The notes beneath the pieces were generated by a model, which worked only from the letters and a program-made list of their open reading frames with translations, was not told the origin of the DNA and made no database searches. Source: Halobacteriales archaeon YIM A00013 (GTDB lineage Archaea; Halobacteriota; Halobacteria; Halobacteriales; Haloarculaceae). Taken from it: a DNA stretch of 64,000 nucleotides. A program made the translations under genes and the position numbers. Every line of letters starts with the position of its first letter. Positions within the stretch are counted from its first letter, which is position 1. Shown piece by piece: positions 7,166 to 15,195 of the stretch. The stretch covers positions 372,001 to 436,000 of the forward strand of contig JAKCFM010000001.1 of assembly GCA_025041195.1 (NCBI GenBank). Direction: 5' to 3'.

Positions 7166-7240
7166 TTAGCTTTCGTGCGCTGGAGAAACCAACAGTTGGT
7201 GGATCACGGGAAGTTCCTTGATTGATATCCAGAAATCGGA
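7166..7240 (-). pseudogene. Fragment of the 10047-10571 gene family (3' end)
   Basis: CGCTGGAGAAACCAACAGTTG followed by GGATCACGGGAAGTTCCT matches the last codons (minus strand) of the two intact copies near 10050-10110 and 16705-16765. Only the 3' end survives. From 7240 to 7495 no gene is visible apart from a palindrome, GCTCACGA/TCGTGAGC at 7308-7326. Confidence 0.55.
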
Positions 7241-7495
7241 ATGACCACATCGAACAGACAGCTGGTGGAATCTCGTGTTGGGTCGGGTGAGCCCTCACCA
7301 GTAGTTCGCTCACGATCGTCGTGAGCTAGTTTCTAGATAGGCGTTATTCGACCAGGAATGGCTAGCAATATCCAGCGTACGACTACTGAACAAAAGGTCA
7401 TTTCCTCACACCTGCTGCTACTACCGAATCGACCGTCATTCGTGCTGAGATAAATTCCCTGTATAGATTCCTATCGGAGGGCGCTTGCTCACACC

Positions 7496-8269
7496 TTAGC
7501 TGCCCGTTCTGGGAGTAACGCTCACAACGTTCGTGAGGACACGATCAACAGCATCCGCAGTGAACTGTTCAGCGGTTGTGAGGCGTCTAGCAAGCCAGTC
7601 GTCGAAAATGACGGCTTTTCCTTGACCTGTGTGGACGACCTCCGTTCGATTGCCACCGAGGCGATCAAGGAACGACATCACTCGGGCGACCGTTTGGTCG
7701 TGTGCCGATCCGTACTCCCGTTCGAGCTGTTCTTTGATTGTTGTCGAATCCAGTCGCTTTCCTTTCGGCACTGTCGTGGCCAGTCCGCCGATCTCCATGG
7801 CAATCGCTCGGGCTCGTCGCTGATTGGCCGTCAGCTTCGCTTTATGAATAATTTCCTCCGGCAATCGAACGACTTGCTCCAGCGGCGTCCGTTGCTCGCG
7901 TCCATCAAGCGTCTCGACCTTCCGCGCAACGGCCTCGGTGTGTTTCTCCGACGCCTCCGTCTGACGAGCGTTCTCCGCCACGTCCTGTCTGATATCGGCC
8001 TTGTCCAGTTCATTCGATTCGCGATAGGTTTCGAGCTCGTCTTCGAGTTCCACAATCCGTTCGTGCAACTCTGCGTTTGTTGCTTCCTTCTGGGTGCGCT
8101 CTGCTTCCAGCGTGGCGATTCGCTCGTTTTGTGATTCGATCGTCTTGAGCATCGCTGTTTGCTGGTCGCGAAGGCTTGATATCGCGTCGAGGCACGTCTC
8201 GACAACTTCGCTGGTTTCATCAGTGTTATCTATACTCCGTCCGTCGATTTCGTTGGGTTTCAGAACCAT
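7496..8269 (-). CDS. Coiled-coil protein with C-terminal winged-helix region
   Basis: The product has 257 residues. The N-terminal KPNEIDG segment is followed by a long coiled coil (about residues 25-110; DQQTAMLKTIESQNERIATL and so on). The C-terminal part reads LTANQRRARAIAMEIG and TVARVMSFLDRLG, which resembles a winged-helix segment I associate with many haloarchaeal plasmid and accessory proteins. DNA binding is inferred. I placed the start at ATG 8269, where homology to the truncated copy begins, 35 codons inside the longest frame. A paralogue fragment lies next to the main array at 5126-5395, so this gene has moved or duplicated with CRISPR arrays. Confidence 0.65.
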   Translation of the reverse strand: MVLKPNEIDGRSIDNTDETSEVVETCLDAISSLRDQQTAMLKTIESQNERIATLEAERTQKEATNAELHERIVELEDELETYRESNELDKADIRQDVAENARQTEASEKHTEAVARKVETLDGREQRTPLEQVVRLPEEIIHKAKLTANQRRARAIAMEIGGLATTVPKGKRLDSTTIKEQLEREYGSAHDQTVARVMSFLDRLGGNRTEVVHTGQGKAVIFDDWLARRLTTAEQFTADAVDRVLTNVVSVTPRTGS

Positions 8270-8540
8270 TTTGATCCTGACCCATCCTCGGACGTGATGG
8301 AACACGTCTGGGGAAAACCGGGCAACCGGTTTTATCCCAGTCGGATGCGTATACCTACCACATCGAAATACCACTATTAATATGTGATGGAATTCAGATA
8401 GAAGTGTTCGGGGATGTTACAGTCGTATTGGTTGAAAGCTGTGCTAGAACTCGTGCTAAATCTTCTCTGAAGGTATCTAACCTACGCATAGTCGAAGCTC
8501 AAATCTGTTTAGACCTGATCGGTCAGCGGTCGGTTGGATT

Positions 8541-8674
8541 CTGCGGGGGTATCGTATGGTCATCAAACGGATATGTACCACAGACCCCCGGGAGTACAGG
8601 GGTTATTGAGGGTCTGTGGTCAAACCACCTCGGCAGTACTAAGTAGAGGGGCTGTATACCGCTGATTGGCAACG
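8541..8674 (+). promoter_or_regulatory. Leader of the 30-bp-repeat array
   Basis: This sequence precedes the conserved end of the array. CCACAGACCC (8578-8587) and GGGTCTGTGG (8610-8619) form a perfect 10-bp inverted repeat. CTGTATACC at 8652-8660 is about 20 bp before the first repeat and can serve as TATA box for rightward transcription. The stretch 8270-8540 upstream of it shows only the promoter side of the leftward 7496-8269 gene. Confidence 0.55.
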
Positions 8675-8898
8675 GTTACAGCACCACCCTAGTAGGATTG
8701 AAGCCGCGATCGTCGTGCGGGCGAGGTCCATCGATTGAGTTACAGCACCACCCTAGTAGGATTGAAGCTTCTACCCCTTCCCGATACCAGAGAGATACCA
8801 CTGGTTACAGCACCACCCTAGTAGGATTGAAGCACCCAACTGTTCTACTCGCATGAGACTTCCTCCAAGTTACAGCACTACCCTAGTAGGTTTGAAGC
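8675..8898 (+). CRISPR. Type I-B-like CRISPR array, 4 repeats of 30 bp
   Basis: Repeats lie at 8675-8704, 8739-8768, 8804-8833 and 8869-8898, with spacers of 34, 35 and 35 bp. The repeat starts GTTACAGCACCACCC and ends GGATTGAAGC, a 30-bp form typical of haloarchaeal type I-B. The rightmost copy has two changes (CACTACCC, GGTTTGAAGC), marking the distal end, so the leader is on the left. No type I-B effector genes are in the window. This repeat differs from the 37-bp family and needs its own Cas6 or cross-processing. Confidence 0.95.
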
Positions 8899-9066
8899 GG
8901 ACTCCAAGCGACACTATCGCGATGGGCGGAATGCAGATGTTCCATCTGGCCGTTTTCGTCTCATTTCGCGAATCATACACTGCCCTGACCGTTGCAATAG
9001 CCGCGCTGACACCCTTTTCACCCGGGCGAAATGGTTTAGCGTCTCAGGCGCTTACCAATGGTAGTG

Positions 9067-9318
9067 ATGGGCCGCAAACGGAACGACCACGGACAATACG
9101 TTGAGACGGTACCGCTGGACCGTGTGTTAGCCGAATTCGAGACGGCAGCGGAACCACTCACTGCGACGGAGATCAGTGACTCGCTGGGGGTTTCGAACCG
9201 TTCAGTGTTGAACAAGCTCAACACGCTGCATGAGCGTGGCGAGATCGGGCGAAAGGAAGTTGGCGCGAGCGCAGTCGTTTGGTGGGCTGATGGGGAGTCC
9301 GAGGAGGTACCAGCATGA
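9067..9318 (+). CDS. Small winged-helix DNA-binding protein heading the hic operon
   Basis: The 83-residue product has a helix-turn-helix (LTATEISDSLGVSNRSVLNKLNTLHERGEIGRKEVG, residues 30-65) and an AVVWWAD wing. ATG 9067 or ATG 9058 could start it. Its stop overlaps the hicB ATG by 4 nt, so it belongs to a three-gene operon with hicB and hicA. It probably represses the operon, a role HicB carries alone in other systems. Confidence 0.75.
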   Translation: MGRKRNDHGQYVETVPLDRVLAEFETAAEPLTATEISDSLGVSNRSVLNKLNTLHERGEIGRKEVGASAVVWWADGESEEVPA

Positions 9319-9560
9319 GCGTTCAACATCGAATCACACTCGTCGAGGATGCAGATGGTTGGTGGACTGCTCACGAAAAAACACACGGTCTAACGACCCA
9401 GGGAAAAACCCGCGATGAGGCACTTGCTAGCCTTGATGCGGTGATTGATGCGGTGGAAGACGGTGCTGGCACCCCACCGACAGACGAGGAACTCCGTGCG
9501 CTCGGAATTGATCCAGACGACAACACGCCGGGTGGCGAGTTGCCTGAGGTCCTCCGCTAG
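9315..9560 (+). CDS. hicB: HicB-family antitoxin
   Basis: An 81-residue protein with the HicB/DUF1902-like beta fold: HRITLVEDADGWWTAHEKTHGL, then TTQGKTRDEALASLDAVIDA, then an acidic tail. HicB proteins occlude the HicA active site. It is coupled to the preceding winged-helix gene through ATGA and is 10 bp upstream of hicA. Confidence 0.8.
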   Translation: MSVQHRITLVEDADGWWTAHEKTHGLTTQGKTRDEALASLDAVIDAVEDGAGTPPTDEELRALGIDPDDNTPGGELPEVLR

Positions 9561-9570
9561 GTGTTCTCGT

Positions 9571-9819
9571 GTGGTCTCCCGTGATTTCTCCGGCGACGAT
9601 ATTGTGAAGGTACTCTGTAATACGGGCAATTTCTGGGTGGATCGCATCGCTGGCGATCATGCTGTGCTCAAGTACGCGCACCCAGTGACAGACGAGAAGC
9701 GAACGGTGAGCGTTCCACTGCACGATCGCGTAAAAACGGGGACGCTTCGTAGTATTGCCGAGGATGCCGGTGCAAAAGATTTCGAGAAGTTTTGTCAGTG
9801 GATCGACCGCAATCGATAG
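9571..9819 (+). CDS. hicA: HicA-family mRNA interferase toxin
   Basis: From GTG 9571 the product reads MVSRDFSGDDIVKVLCNTG, followed by GDHAVLKYAHPVTDEKRTVSVPLH. The GDHAVL segment carries the catalytic histidine of the dsRBD-like HicA fold, and VPLHD and LRSIAEDAG match family positions. At 82 residues it has the usual length. HicA cleaves mRNA when free of HicB. Upstream in-frame codons overlap hicB and give a basic, non-family N-terminus, so GTG 9571 is preferred. Confidence 0.85.
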   Translation: MVSRDFSGDDIVKVLCNTGNFWVDRIAGDHAVLKYAHPVTDEKRTVSVPLHDRVKTGTLRSIAEDAGAKDFEKFCQWIDRNR

Positions 9820-9825
9820 CGTGGA

Positions 9826-9915
9826 GGGTACTCGTCGTGTGCTGGAGAGACTAACAGCTGGAGAATCACGGGAAGTTCCTCGATCGATCGGGCCTCACAG
9901 AACGGAACTACAGCC
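9826..9915 (-). pseudogene. Fragment of the 10047-10571 gene (3' end)
   Basis: TGCTGGAGAGACTAACAGCTG, GGGAAGTTCCTCGATCGATC and CACAGAACGGAACTACAGCC parallel the 3' end of the intact gene that starts about 130 bp further right. It stops abruptly where the palindromic element begins, as if a tandem copy had been deleted. Confidence 0.6.
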
Positions 9916-10045
9916 CAACCTTTTTTAATCTCGGGTTGCCTTCGGCAACCGCTCGATCAAAAAACGTTGATGAAAAAAGGCCGCGAGCAAAGCTCGCGGT
10001 GGGTAATTCTAGCCACACGTTGTTTCGAAAAATTACTCCGTAGAG
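9916..10045. repeat. Dispersed palindrome-rich element, copy 3
   Basis: It contains CAACCTTTTTTAATC, a GGGTTGCCTTCGGCAACC hairpin, AAAAAACGTTGATGAAAAAA, GCGAGCAAAGCTCGC and GGTGGGTAATTCTAGCCACA. Hairpin plus T-run on the plus side, and A-run on the other, could end transcription from both directions. Confidence 0.6.
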
Positions 10046-10046
10046 G

Positions 10047-10571
10047 TTACTCGCAGTTCGCTGGAGAGATCAACAACTGGAGGATCACGGGGAGTTCCTC
10101 GGTCGATCGAGCTTCACAGAACGGAACTACGGCCTCTAGCAAACAACTCGCGGCAGACACAGCCTCGTCCTGTGTCTGCGCCCGCGCCGGATCCTCCGGA
10201 CGATCGGGAGAAAACGCCAACAAAGTAACGTCACCGCTCCGTTGCTCGTGCGCGCGCAACCGAGCATCATTGTCGAACCAGGCGGTGTAGATCGTTTCCC
10301 CCTGCGAGCGAAACCGAGTAATCCGATCGAGCGACGGAAGCTCATCAATCCCACCACCCGAACGCTCGCTCAGATCAGCAATCGCCAGCACCTCCTCCAC
10401 CTGACGGCTATGCCGACACTCCGTCGATTGGCAGGGCCGACACCAGCAGTTCTCGGCGATATCCACAACGTGGTGCAACTCAGCACTCGACAGTTCTTCA
10501 CGATCGTCGATCCCTTCGAGCGTGCTGACCTGCCCATCTATCGTCCGGAAACTGAACTGTGGGAGACTCAC
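10047..10571 (-). CDS. Unknown cysteine-containing protein, duplicated copy A
   Basis: A 174-residue product from GTG 10571, reading MSLPQFSFRTIDGQVSTLEG, then ELHHVVDIAENCWCRPCQS with TECRHSRQVEEV, and later TLLAFSPDRPEDPARAQTQDEA. The CWCRPC..EC..H group could bind a metal. The GTG start overlaps the stop of the preceding small ORF as GTGA, which is why I prefer it over ATG 10646. Copy B at 16698-17225 is almost identical, and two 3'-end fragments lie nearby. I do not recognise the family. Confidence 0.6.
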   Translation of the reverse strand: MSLPQFSFRTIDGQVSTLEGIDDREELSSAELHHVVDIAENCWCRPCQSTECRHSRQVEEVLAIADLSERSGGGIDELPSLDRITRFRSQGETIYTAWFDNDARLRAHEQRSGDVTLLAFSPDRPEDPARAQTQDEAVSAASCLLEAVVPFCEARSTEELPVILQLLISPANCE

Positions 10572-10705
10572 GAGCCGACCCTCCACGATGGACACCCAGT
10601 CGCGTGTGCGCGTGGTCGAGCAACCGGTTGACCACAGCGAGCGCACTGCGTGCTAGTCATTGACGATACGACAGGATTACAGTACCGCAGCGTTATTCCC
10701 TTCAT
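10568..10705 (-). CDS. Small CxxC zinc-finger-like ORF coupled to copy A
   Basis: A 45-codon ORF from ATG 10705 (or 30 codons from ATG 10660) contains CARCGQPVARPRAHATGC, a possible C2HC zinc site. Its TGA overlaps the GTG of the next gene. The same ORF is kept in copy B with one substitution, but the DNA there is near-identical throughout, so conservation alone does not prove coding. A BRE/TATA-like CGAAATTTTATAAG (minus strand, near 10822-10835) lies upstream. Confidence 0.4.
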   Translation of the reverse strand: MKGITLRYCNPVVSSMTSTQCARCGQPVARPRAHATGCPSWRVGS

Positions 10706-10981
10706 GGGTTTGCTTCCGATAGGGAACCCAGCGTCGGGTGCGTCACCACCCGGCGCGATTTGATACACCGCGCACCCCGCAACGGGGACTGGTGCTCCCT
10801 ACTTTCGTTGGCAACCGCATGGCTTATAAAATTTCGTATGTGTTGGATTTCTACAGCGATGTGTGATCAACCAGAACCGTCTTTATTGATGGTGTGTCCT
10901 GCTATCCAGGGCACTTGATCGAGAAAACAAATAGTAGTTAGTAATTTTTGACATACTGGAATAACTAACTGCCATACGTGA
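10706..10981. other. Upstream region of copy A, with conserved promoter
   Basis: Homologous to 17360-17560. A block around TTATAAAATTTCGTATGTG (10824-10842) is shared by both copies and reads as BRE plus TATA for the leftward pair. Between promoter and first ATG is a conserved hairpin with CGGGTG and CACCCG arms (about 10736-10752) that keeps its stem but changes its loop in copy B. From 10860 on, no feature is seen apart from AT-rich sequence. Confidence 0.45.
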
Positions 10982-11173
10982 GTGACTTCAAAGTCATCAC
11001 TCATTGAACGAGAGTACCACCTCCACGAACGCCCAGCGTGGCCGAGAGGAACTTACGTCACCTCGTCGGAGGGGATTCGACAGTGCTGGATAGACGGTTT
11101 CGCTGCGGAAGAGACAGAGATCCCCGATGCTGACATCATGGATACATTGGAATCGGCTGCTGGATCCGTTTGA
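10982..11173 (+). CDS. Small unknown protein
   Basis: The 63-codon ORF from GTG 10982 reads LIEREYHLHERPAWPRGTYV and ends in an acidic region (EETEIPDADIMDTLESAAG). A decayed relative of its first third lies at 13709-13770, which supports a real, mobile or repeated gene. No known domain is recognised. Confidence 0.4.
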   Translation: MTSKSSLIEREYHLHERPAWPRGTYVTSSEGIRQCWIDGFAAEETEIPDADIMDTLESAAGSV

Positions 11174-11269
11174 TGGGGGATAATCCATCAAACTCAGAAT
11201 CCCATACTAATTGAGCCATCTTAACCAATTTCCAGTATCCATTACTATCTCTACTACTGATACTATCCT

Positions 11270-12553
11270 ATGAAACAGTCTCGTCGGACATTTCTCGCCA
11301 CAGTTGGTGCCACAGCAGCAGTTGCTGGCTGTGTCAATTTTAACGATTCACAGCCACCCCCTGGACAGATCATCGCTGGAGAACAGGTCCGATCTCCAAT
11401 TAGCGATGGGACACTATCCGGGATCAATCAATCGTGGCCGACAGCGCAGTTCAATGCCCAAAACAGTGGCTGTAATCTAGACCTATCGAAGCCCGCAGTT
11501 ACCCATGCACAGGTCAAATGGCACAACCAGGTCGCTGATGAAGAGGACGCCCTCGTTGACTCGCCGAGTCTCTACGATGGATCGGTGTTTGTGACAACCG
11601 ATCGTGCGCTCATCGTTTTGAACGCGTCAACAGGCAAAGAGCAATGGTCAGTATCTCTTGAGCAGGAGGGAGTTACAACACCGACGGTGACTGAACGTCA
11701 CGTTTATCTCGGAACCGTAGATAAACTCGTCGCGGTCAACCGGCACACGCAATCAATCGACTGGGTTAGAGAGATGACCACCAACCAGTCGTACCTGGGG
11801 GCTGCACATCCTCGCATCAATGGTGCGCCAACAGTCGCTGATGGAATTATACTTGTCACGACATATTATGGTGTGTTGTATGCCTTCGAGGCCGATACTG
11901 GTCGCCAACGATGGGCCACAACAGTCACGACACTGCCGGATGACACCGGAACACCAGGCGCGGACAATACTCCGTTCTTTGAGGGGCCGCCTGCCATCGC
12001 ACACGGGCATGTGTATGCTGCAAACGTGAACGGGTATCTGTACGCGTTCGATGCAGTAACTGGTGACCAGCAGTGGCGGGTGAAGAGCACTGGAGGATTT
12101 CAGCCCGGACCAACGGTCATTGACGACACGGTGTACGCCGTGTCCCAGGTTGAACTGCTGGCCATAGATGCAATCAACGGGACGGTCCGGTGGCGATTCA
12201 GGGAGGACTCTGGGTCAATGAAAGAGTCTGCCATCGTGCTTTCCGATACCATTTACGTTGCCTCCGGTGACAGCTACGGCTCGCTTGCGATTACGGCACT
12301 TGACCGCCAGAGTCGATCGGTACACTGGCGCGTTGAAGGACGGCCGCAAGCGAGCTTCAGCGCCGGTCCTCACCGACTATACGTCCCATTGTACGGTAAT
12401 CTCGTTGCGATTGACCGGAACCAGGGGACAGTCGAATGGGAGATGCACACAGAATCGGTCATCGGTGGACCACCGATCGTCACCGACGGAGGGGTTATCA
12501 CTGCTGATGAACGTGGCTCCATCTACGGAATCGGTTCCGCAAACAGGAACTGA
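11270..12553 (+). CDS. PQQ-like beta-propeller lipoprotein
   Basis: The N-terminus is a twin-arginine signal with lipobox (SRRTFLATVGATAAVAGC, Cys21), so the protein is exported folded and anchored outside. The rest is a seven- or eight-bladed propeller built of repeats such as DRALIVLNASTGKEQWSV, YGVLYAFEADTGRQRWATT and NGYLYAFDAVTGDQQWRV, the pattern of BamB/PQQ enzyme repeats. Aromatic and acidic catalytic residues of true quinoprotein dehydrogenases are not evident, so a scaffold or binding role is likelier. It stands alone, convergent with the 12588-13538 gene. Confidence 0.85.
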   Translation: MKQSRRTFLATVGATAAVAGCVNFNDSQPPPGQIIAGEQVRSPISDGTLSGINQSWPTAQFNAQNSGCNLDLSKPAVTHAQVKWHNQVADEEDALVDSPSLYDGSVFVTTDRALIVLNASTGKEQWSVSLEQEGVTTPTVTERHVYLGTVDKLVAVNRHTQSIDWVREMTTNQSYLGAAHPRINGAPTVADGIILVTTYYGVLYAFEADTGRQRWATTVTTLPDDTGTPGADNTPFFEGPPAIAHGHVYAANVNGYLYAFDAVTGDQQWRVKSTGGFQPGPTVIDDTVYAVSQVELLAIDAINGTVRWRFREDSGSMKESAIVLSDTIYVASGDSYGSLAITALDRQSRSVHWRVEGRPQASFSAGPHRLYVPLYGNLVAIDRNQGTVEWEMHTESVIGGPPIVTDGGVITADERGSIYGIGSANRN

Positions 12554-12587
12554 TCACTTCATTCGAAGGGTACGAGTGAGCGTGGTG

Positions 12588-13538
12588 TCACGTTCCCCAG
12601 CGGAGATCACTGCGACCGTATGGCTGTGGATTGGTGAGCCCACGCTCGATGTTCTCTTTCGAAAACGGTTGCGTCGGTCGCACCGCCTCCGGAATCGGAT
12701 CGCACACTCGTTCTGGAGCTGGCGTTGTTCCATCCTCTGCGAGAATTGTCACCTGTGTGGCTGTCGTCAGTGGCGTGTCTAGCACTCGCTCCTGTACCCA
12801 GGCGAATCCATAATGAGCCCGAACAGGAATCGGCACCATCAGTGGCGACCGATCGAGCACATCGCCAACGCGTTGGATGATTTCTCTCAGTGTGAGCTCT
12901 TCTGGTCCCATAATACCAAGCGTTGTCCCAGTGAAACGGGATTCAGAAAGCGCCGCGACCATACATTTGACGAGATCTTCGATCGCGAGTGGTCGCAATC
13001 GCCGTTCAGAACGGCCAAGCAACCCAAACACGGGAACTGTCACGAGCGCACGCGAGATGTGACTCAGCATATGATCTCCACGGCCGTACGTGATCCCTGG
13101 CTTGAGAATAGTGTACTCCAGCTCTGACCGACGGACAATTTCTTCGGCGGCCCATTTCGATTCGTGATACGCTGATCCACACTCCGGACGAGCCCGAAGA
13201 AAGCTACTCAGAACCATTGTTGTCACGCCCGCATCCTTCGCAGCCGCTACAACGTTCTCAGTCCCCTGGACGTGCACGGTGTCGTACGTTTGACTGCCTC
13301 GCTCAATGTTAATGCCTGCAAGATGAGCAACATGGTCACAGTCAGCAAACGCTGTCCGTAATGAATTCTCATCACTGATCGAGGATGTAACAAATTCGGT
13401 CCTATCTAGGGCACGAAGTGTCGACGTTTCGTTGGCGTGGCCACGGGACACAAGGACGACGTGGTGGCCATCTTCGACGAGCCTCCGTGTCAAGTGTGAT
13501 CCGATAAACCCAGTTCCGCCAGTAATACCAACTTTCAT
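12588..13538 (-). CDS. NAD(P)-binding atypical SDR (NDUFA9/NmrA-like)
   Basis: A 316-residue protein with an N-terminal Rossmann motif (VGITGGTGFIGSHL, residues 3-16) and a second strand ending VLVSRG. The usual SDR YxxxK appears as YHESKWAAEE. The arrangement matches the complex I NDUFA9-type subfamily of atypical SDRs, which includes NAD-dependent epimerase-like proteins of uncertain substrate. In the C-terminal domain, TLREIIQRVGDVL is conserved-looking. The substrate cannot be told. Confidence 0.8.
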   Translation of the reverse strand: MKVGITGGTGFIGSHLTRRLVEDGHHVVLVSRGHANETSTLRALDRTEFVTSSISDENSLRTAFADCDHVAHLAGINIERGSQTYDTVHVQGTENVVAAAKDAGVTTMVLSSFLRARPECGSAYHESKWAAEEIVRRSELEYTILKPGITYGRGDHMLSHISRALVTVPVFGLLGRSERRLRPLAIEDLVKCMVAALSESRFTGTTLGIMGPEELTLREIIQRVGDVLDRSPLMVPIPVRAHYGFAWVQERVLDTPLTTATQVTILAEDGTTPAPERVCDPIPEAVRPTQPFSKENIERGLTNPQPYGRSDLRWGT

Positions 13539-13843
13539 TATTAAAACCTATTACATTCCAGTTACTAAGAAGATGCACCCAATAGCCGACCGTTCCGTAT
13601 CCACTGATTGCAATACGAAGGAGATACGTCACAGCATTGGTCGCAACAGGAGAATGAAATTCGACCACGTAGCGTGGGGAGTAAGATAGGATTCGATCGA
13701 CTTGGGATTGCTCATTGAATGGGTCTATCTCAACGAACGCCAAGCGTAGCCGAGAGGAGGTATTGTGATCCAACTTAATTCTATTAGGCTATATCTGCAA
13801 ACTCGATAGTGACACTTAAGAATCAATAGCATATCAATTGTTA
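13539..13843. other. Intergenic region with remnant of the 10982-11173 gene
   Basis: The only recognisable content is 13709-13770, where CTCATTGAATGGGTC, CTCAACGAACGCC and AGCGTAGCCGAGAGGAGG parallel 10999-11058. In frame it reads LIEWVYLNERQA, then a stop where the intact gene has Trp, then PRGG. It is thus a decayed copy. The rest is AT-rich with no gene. Confidence 0.5.
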
Positions 13844-14029
13844 ATGGAAATGGAAGATAAAGAGATATACAAAGTATTATTTGCAATTATTATATTTTCA
13901 ATAGTTATTGGAGATAAATTGGCATCTCTTCAACTAAATGATGGCAACCCAACGAGTGCCAAAATAGTAATTCTCGCGGCGACCGTAGCCGTAATTATTG
14001 TATCACGCCGACTAGTGAAAAATGTGTGA
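13844..14029 (+). CDS. Small two-helix membrane protein
   Basis: The product has 61 residues and starts MEMEDKEIYKVLFAIIIFSIVIG, with a second hydrophobic stretch (KIVILAATVAVIIVSRRL). ATG 13844 is preferred to TTG 13838. Base composition is AT-rich compared with the core genes. No family is recognised. Confidence 0.45.
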   Translation: MEMEDKEIYKVLFAIIIFSIVIGDKLASLQLNDGNPTSAKIVILAATVAVIIVSRRLVKNV

Positions 14030-14277
14030 CGTTCACTACTTCAGGTTACTTTGAGATGTATTCATTCCCCGCAGAGCAGTCCGTACTGGATGGAATCACA
14101 GCTCTCTGTTGATGAAGCGCTCTGTTCGAATATGTTCCTTTCTGACAAAGTCTGCATATGTTATCTTATCTTCTATAAATGGTCTCATTGGTTATGGAAT
14201 TTATCTATACAAGTGTGATGTAGCGGGGTCAACAATCCGAACAGTAGAAATAAGTTGTTTTAGTCAAAATTACATGT

Positions 14278-14637
14278 ATGAATAATACAACGAGTGATAA
14301 TTCTCGCTTGACTAGCACATCAATGTGGTGGATCGGTATTGCCATTCAACCATTCGTAGTCGTTTTCTTTACTATTTTAATGGGTTTGCAAACTTTTGGG
14401 CTCGAACTACCGTTATTCGGAATTATAGCATTCAAATTCCTTCCGTACATCTATCTACTCTGTTCTATATCCTATATATTTGATGCTGGCTCCATTGCAA
14501 AGTATGATGGTTGCGATTGGAATCCAGGTAGAATCAGTTATTTCATCTTTGGATTCTTGTTTGGAATCATCGTTTCACCAATATATCTATACAAACGTAG
14601 AAAGTGCGTACAATTTTCCAAATATAGTTATACTTGA
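14278..14637 (+). CDS. Predicted membrane protein
   Basis: 119 residues with three or four membrane helices (WWIGIAIQPFVVVFFTILMG, GIIAFKFLPYIYLLCSISYIF, ISYFIFGFLFGIIVSPIYLY). The loop DGCDWNPGRISY before the last helix and the basic YKRRK end resemble DAPWSPNQWLWG and RRYRR in the protein at 17740-18144, so the two are probably distant paralogues. The function is unknown. The region is AT-rich. Bases 14030-14277 before it hold no gene. Confidence 0.6.
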   Translation: MNNTTSDNSRLTSTSMWWIGIAIQPFVVVFFTILMGLQTFGLELPLFGIIAFKFLPYIYLLCSISYIFDAGSIAKYDGCDWNPGRISYFIFGFLFGIIVSPIYLYKRRKCVQFSKYSYT

Positions 14638-14763
14638 AGAGGCTTTGTAGGAGTATAATCCTAACCTGGCTCAATCTAAAAATAGGATTCAATCACATGC
14701 ATAAAATTCAATCGAAAATAATATCTGACGCTGCAATTCGACTTTGTAATCAGTCAACCAAAC

Positions 14764-15066
14764 TCACTTCAGCTCGTACGATTTTGATACATAAATCATG
14801 GCTGAGGTGACGATCACCAACACAACTGTGTAGACGATCCAGATGCGGTCGAATCCGAAATAATCGATACCGCCCGTCAAAACCGTCAGGAGCGCAATCA
14901 CATACAGGCCAGTTCCAATGACGGTCGCCAATCCCTCCTCATCATACGTTTTCTCTGCGTCATACCCGGCAATGAGCTCCATCGAATGCTTCTCACGTAT
15001 CAAATATCCAAACACACCGACGACCACTGCGACCATCCAGACAATACCAACTACCAATTCGCTCAT
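14764..15066 (-). CDS. DUF3784-like membrane protein
   Basis: The product has 100 residues from MSELVVGIVW. It has three membrane helices. The segment REKHSMELIAGYDAEKTYDEEGLATVIG between the first two resembles the GY..EK..D...L stretch of DUF3784 proteins. I start it at ATG 15066, because the longer frame adds a basic N-terminus with no family likeness. Confidence 0.65.
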   Translation of the reverse strand: MSELVVGIVWMVAVVVGVFGYLIREKHSMELIAGYDAEKTYDEEGLATVIGTGLYVIALLTVLTGGIDYFGFDRIWIVYTVVLVIVTSAMIYVSKSYELK

Positions 15067-15195
15067 GGAAGCCGTAGTTCCTCTAATATCTTTCTTCCTG
15101 TGGTAGCAGAGGGTAGATTGTCTTGGGGGGATGCGGTGACCTGCCCATATATCTGCAGTCATCTTGTTCTCTCAGGAGAGAAACGAAGACTCACA

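Noticed and set aside
10571-10646. ATG 10646 as the start of duplicated copy A.
   Set aside because: The added residues are a shifted reading of the upstream zinc-finger ORF. GTG 10571 gives the usual coupled overlap.
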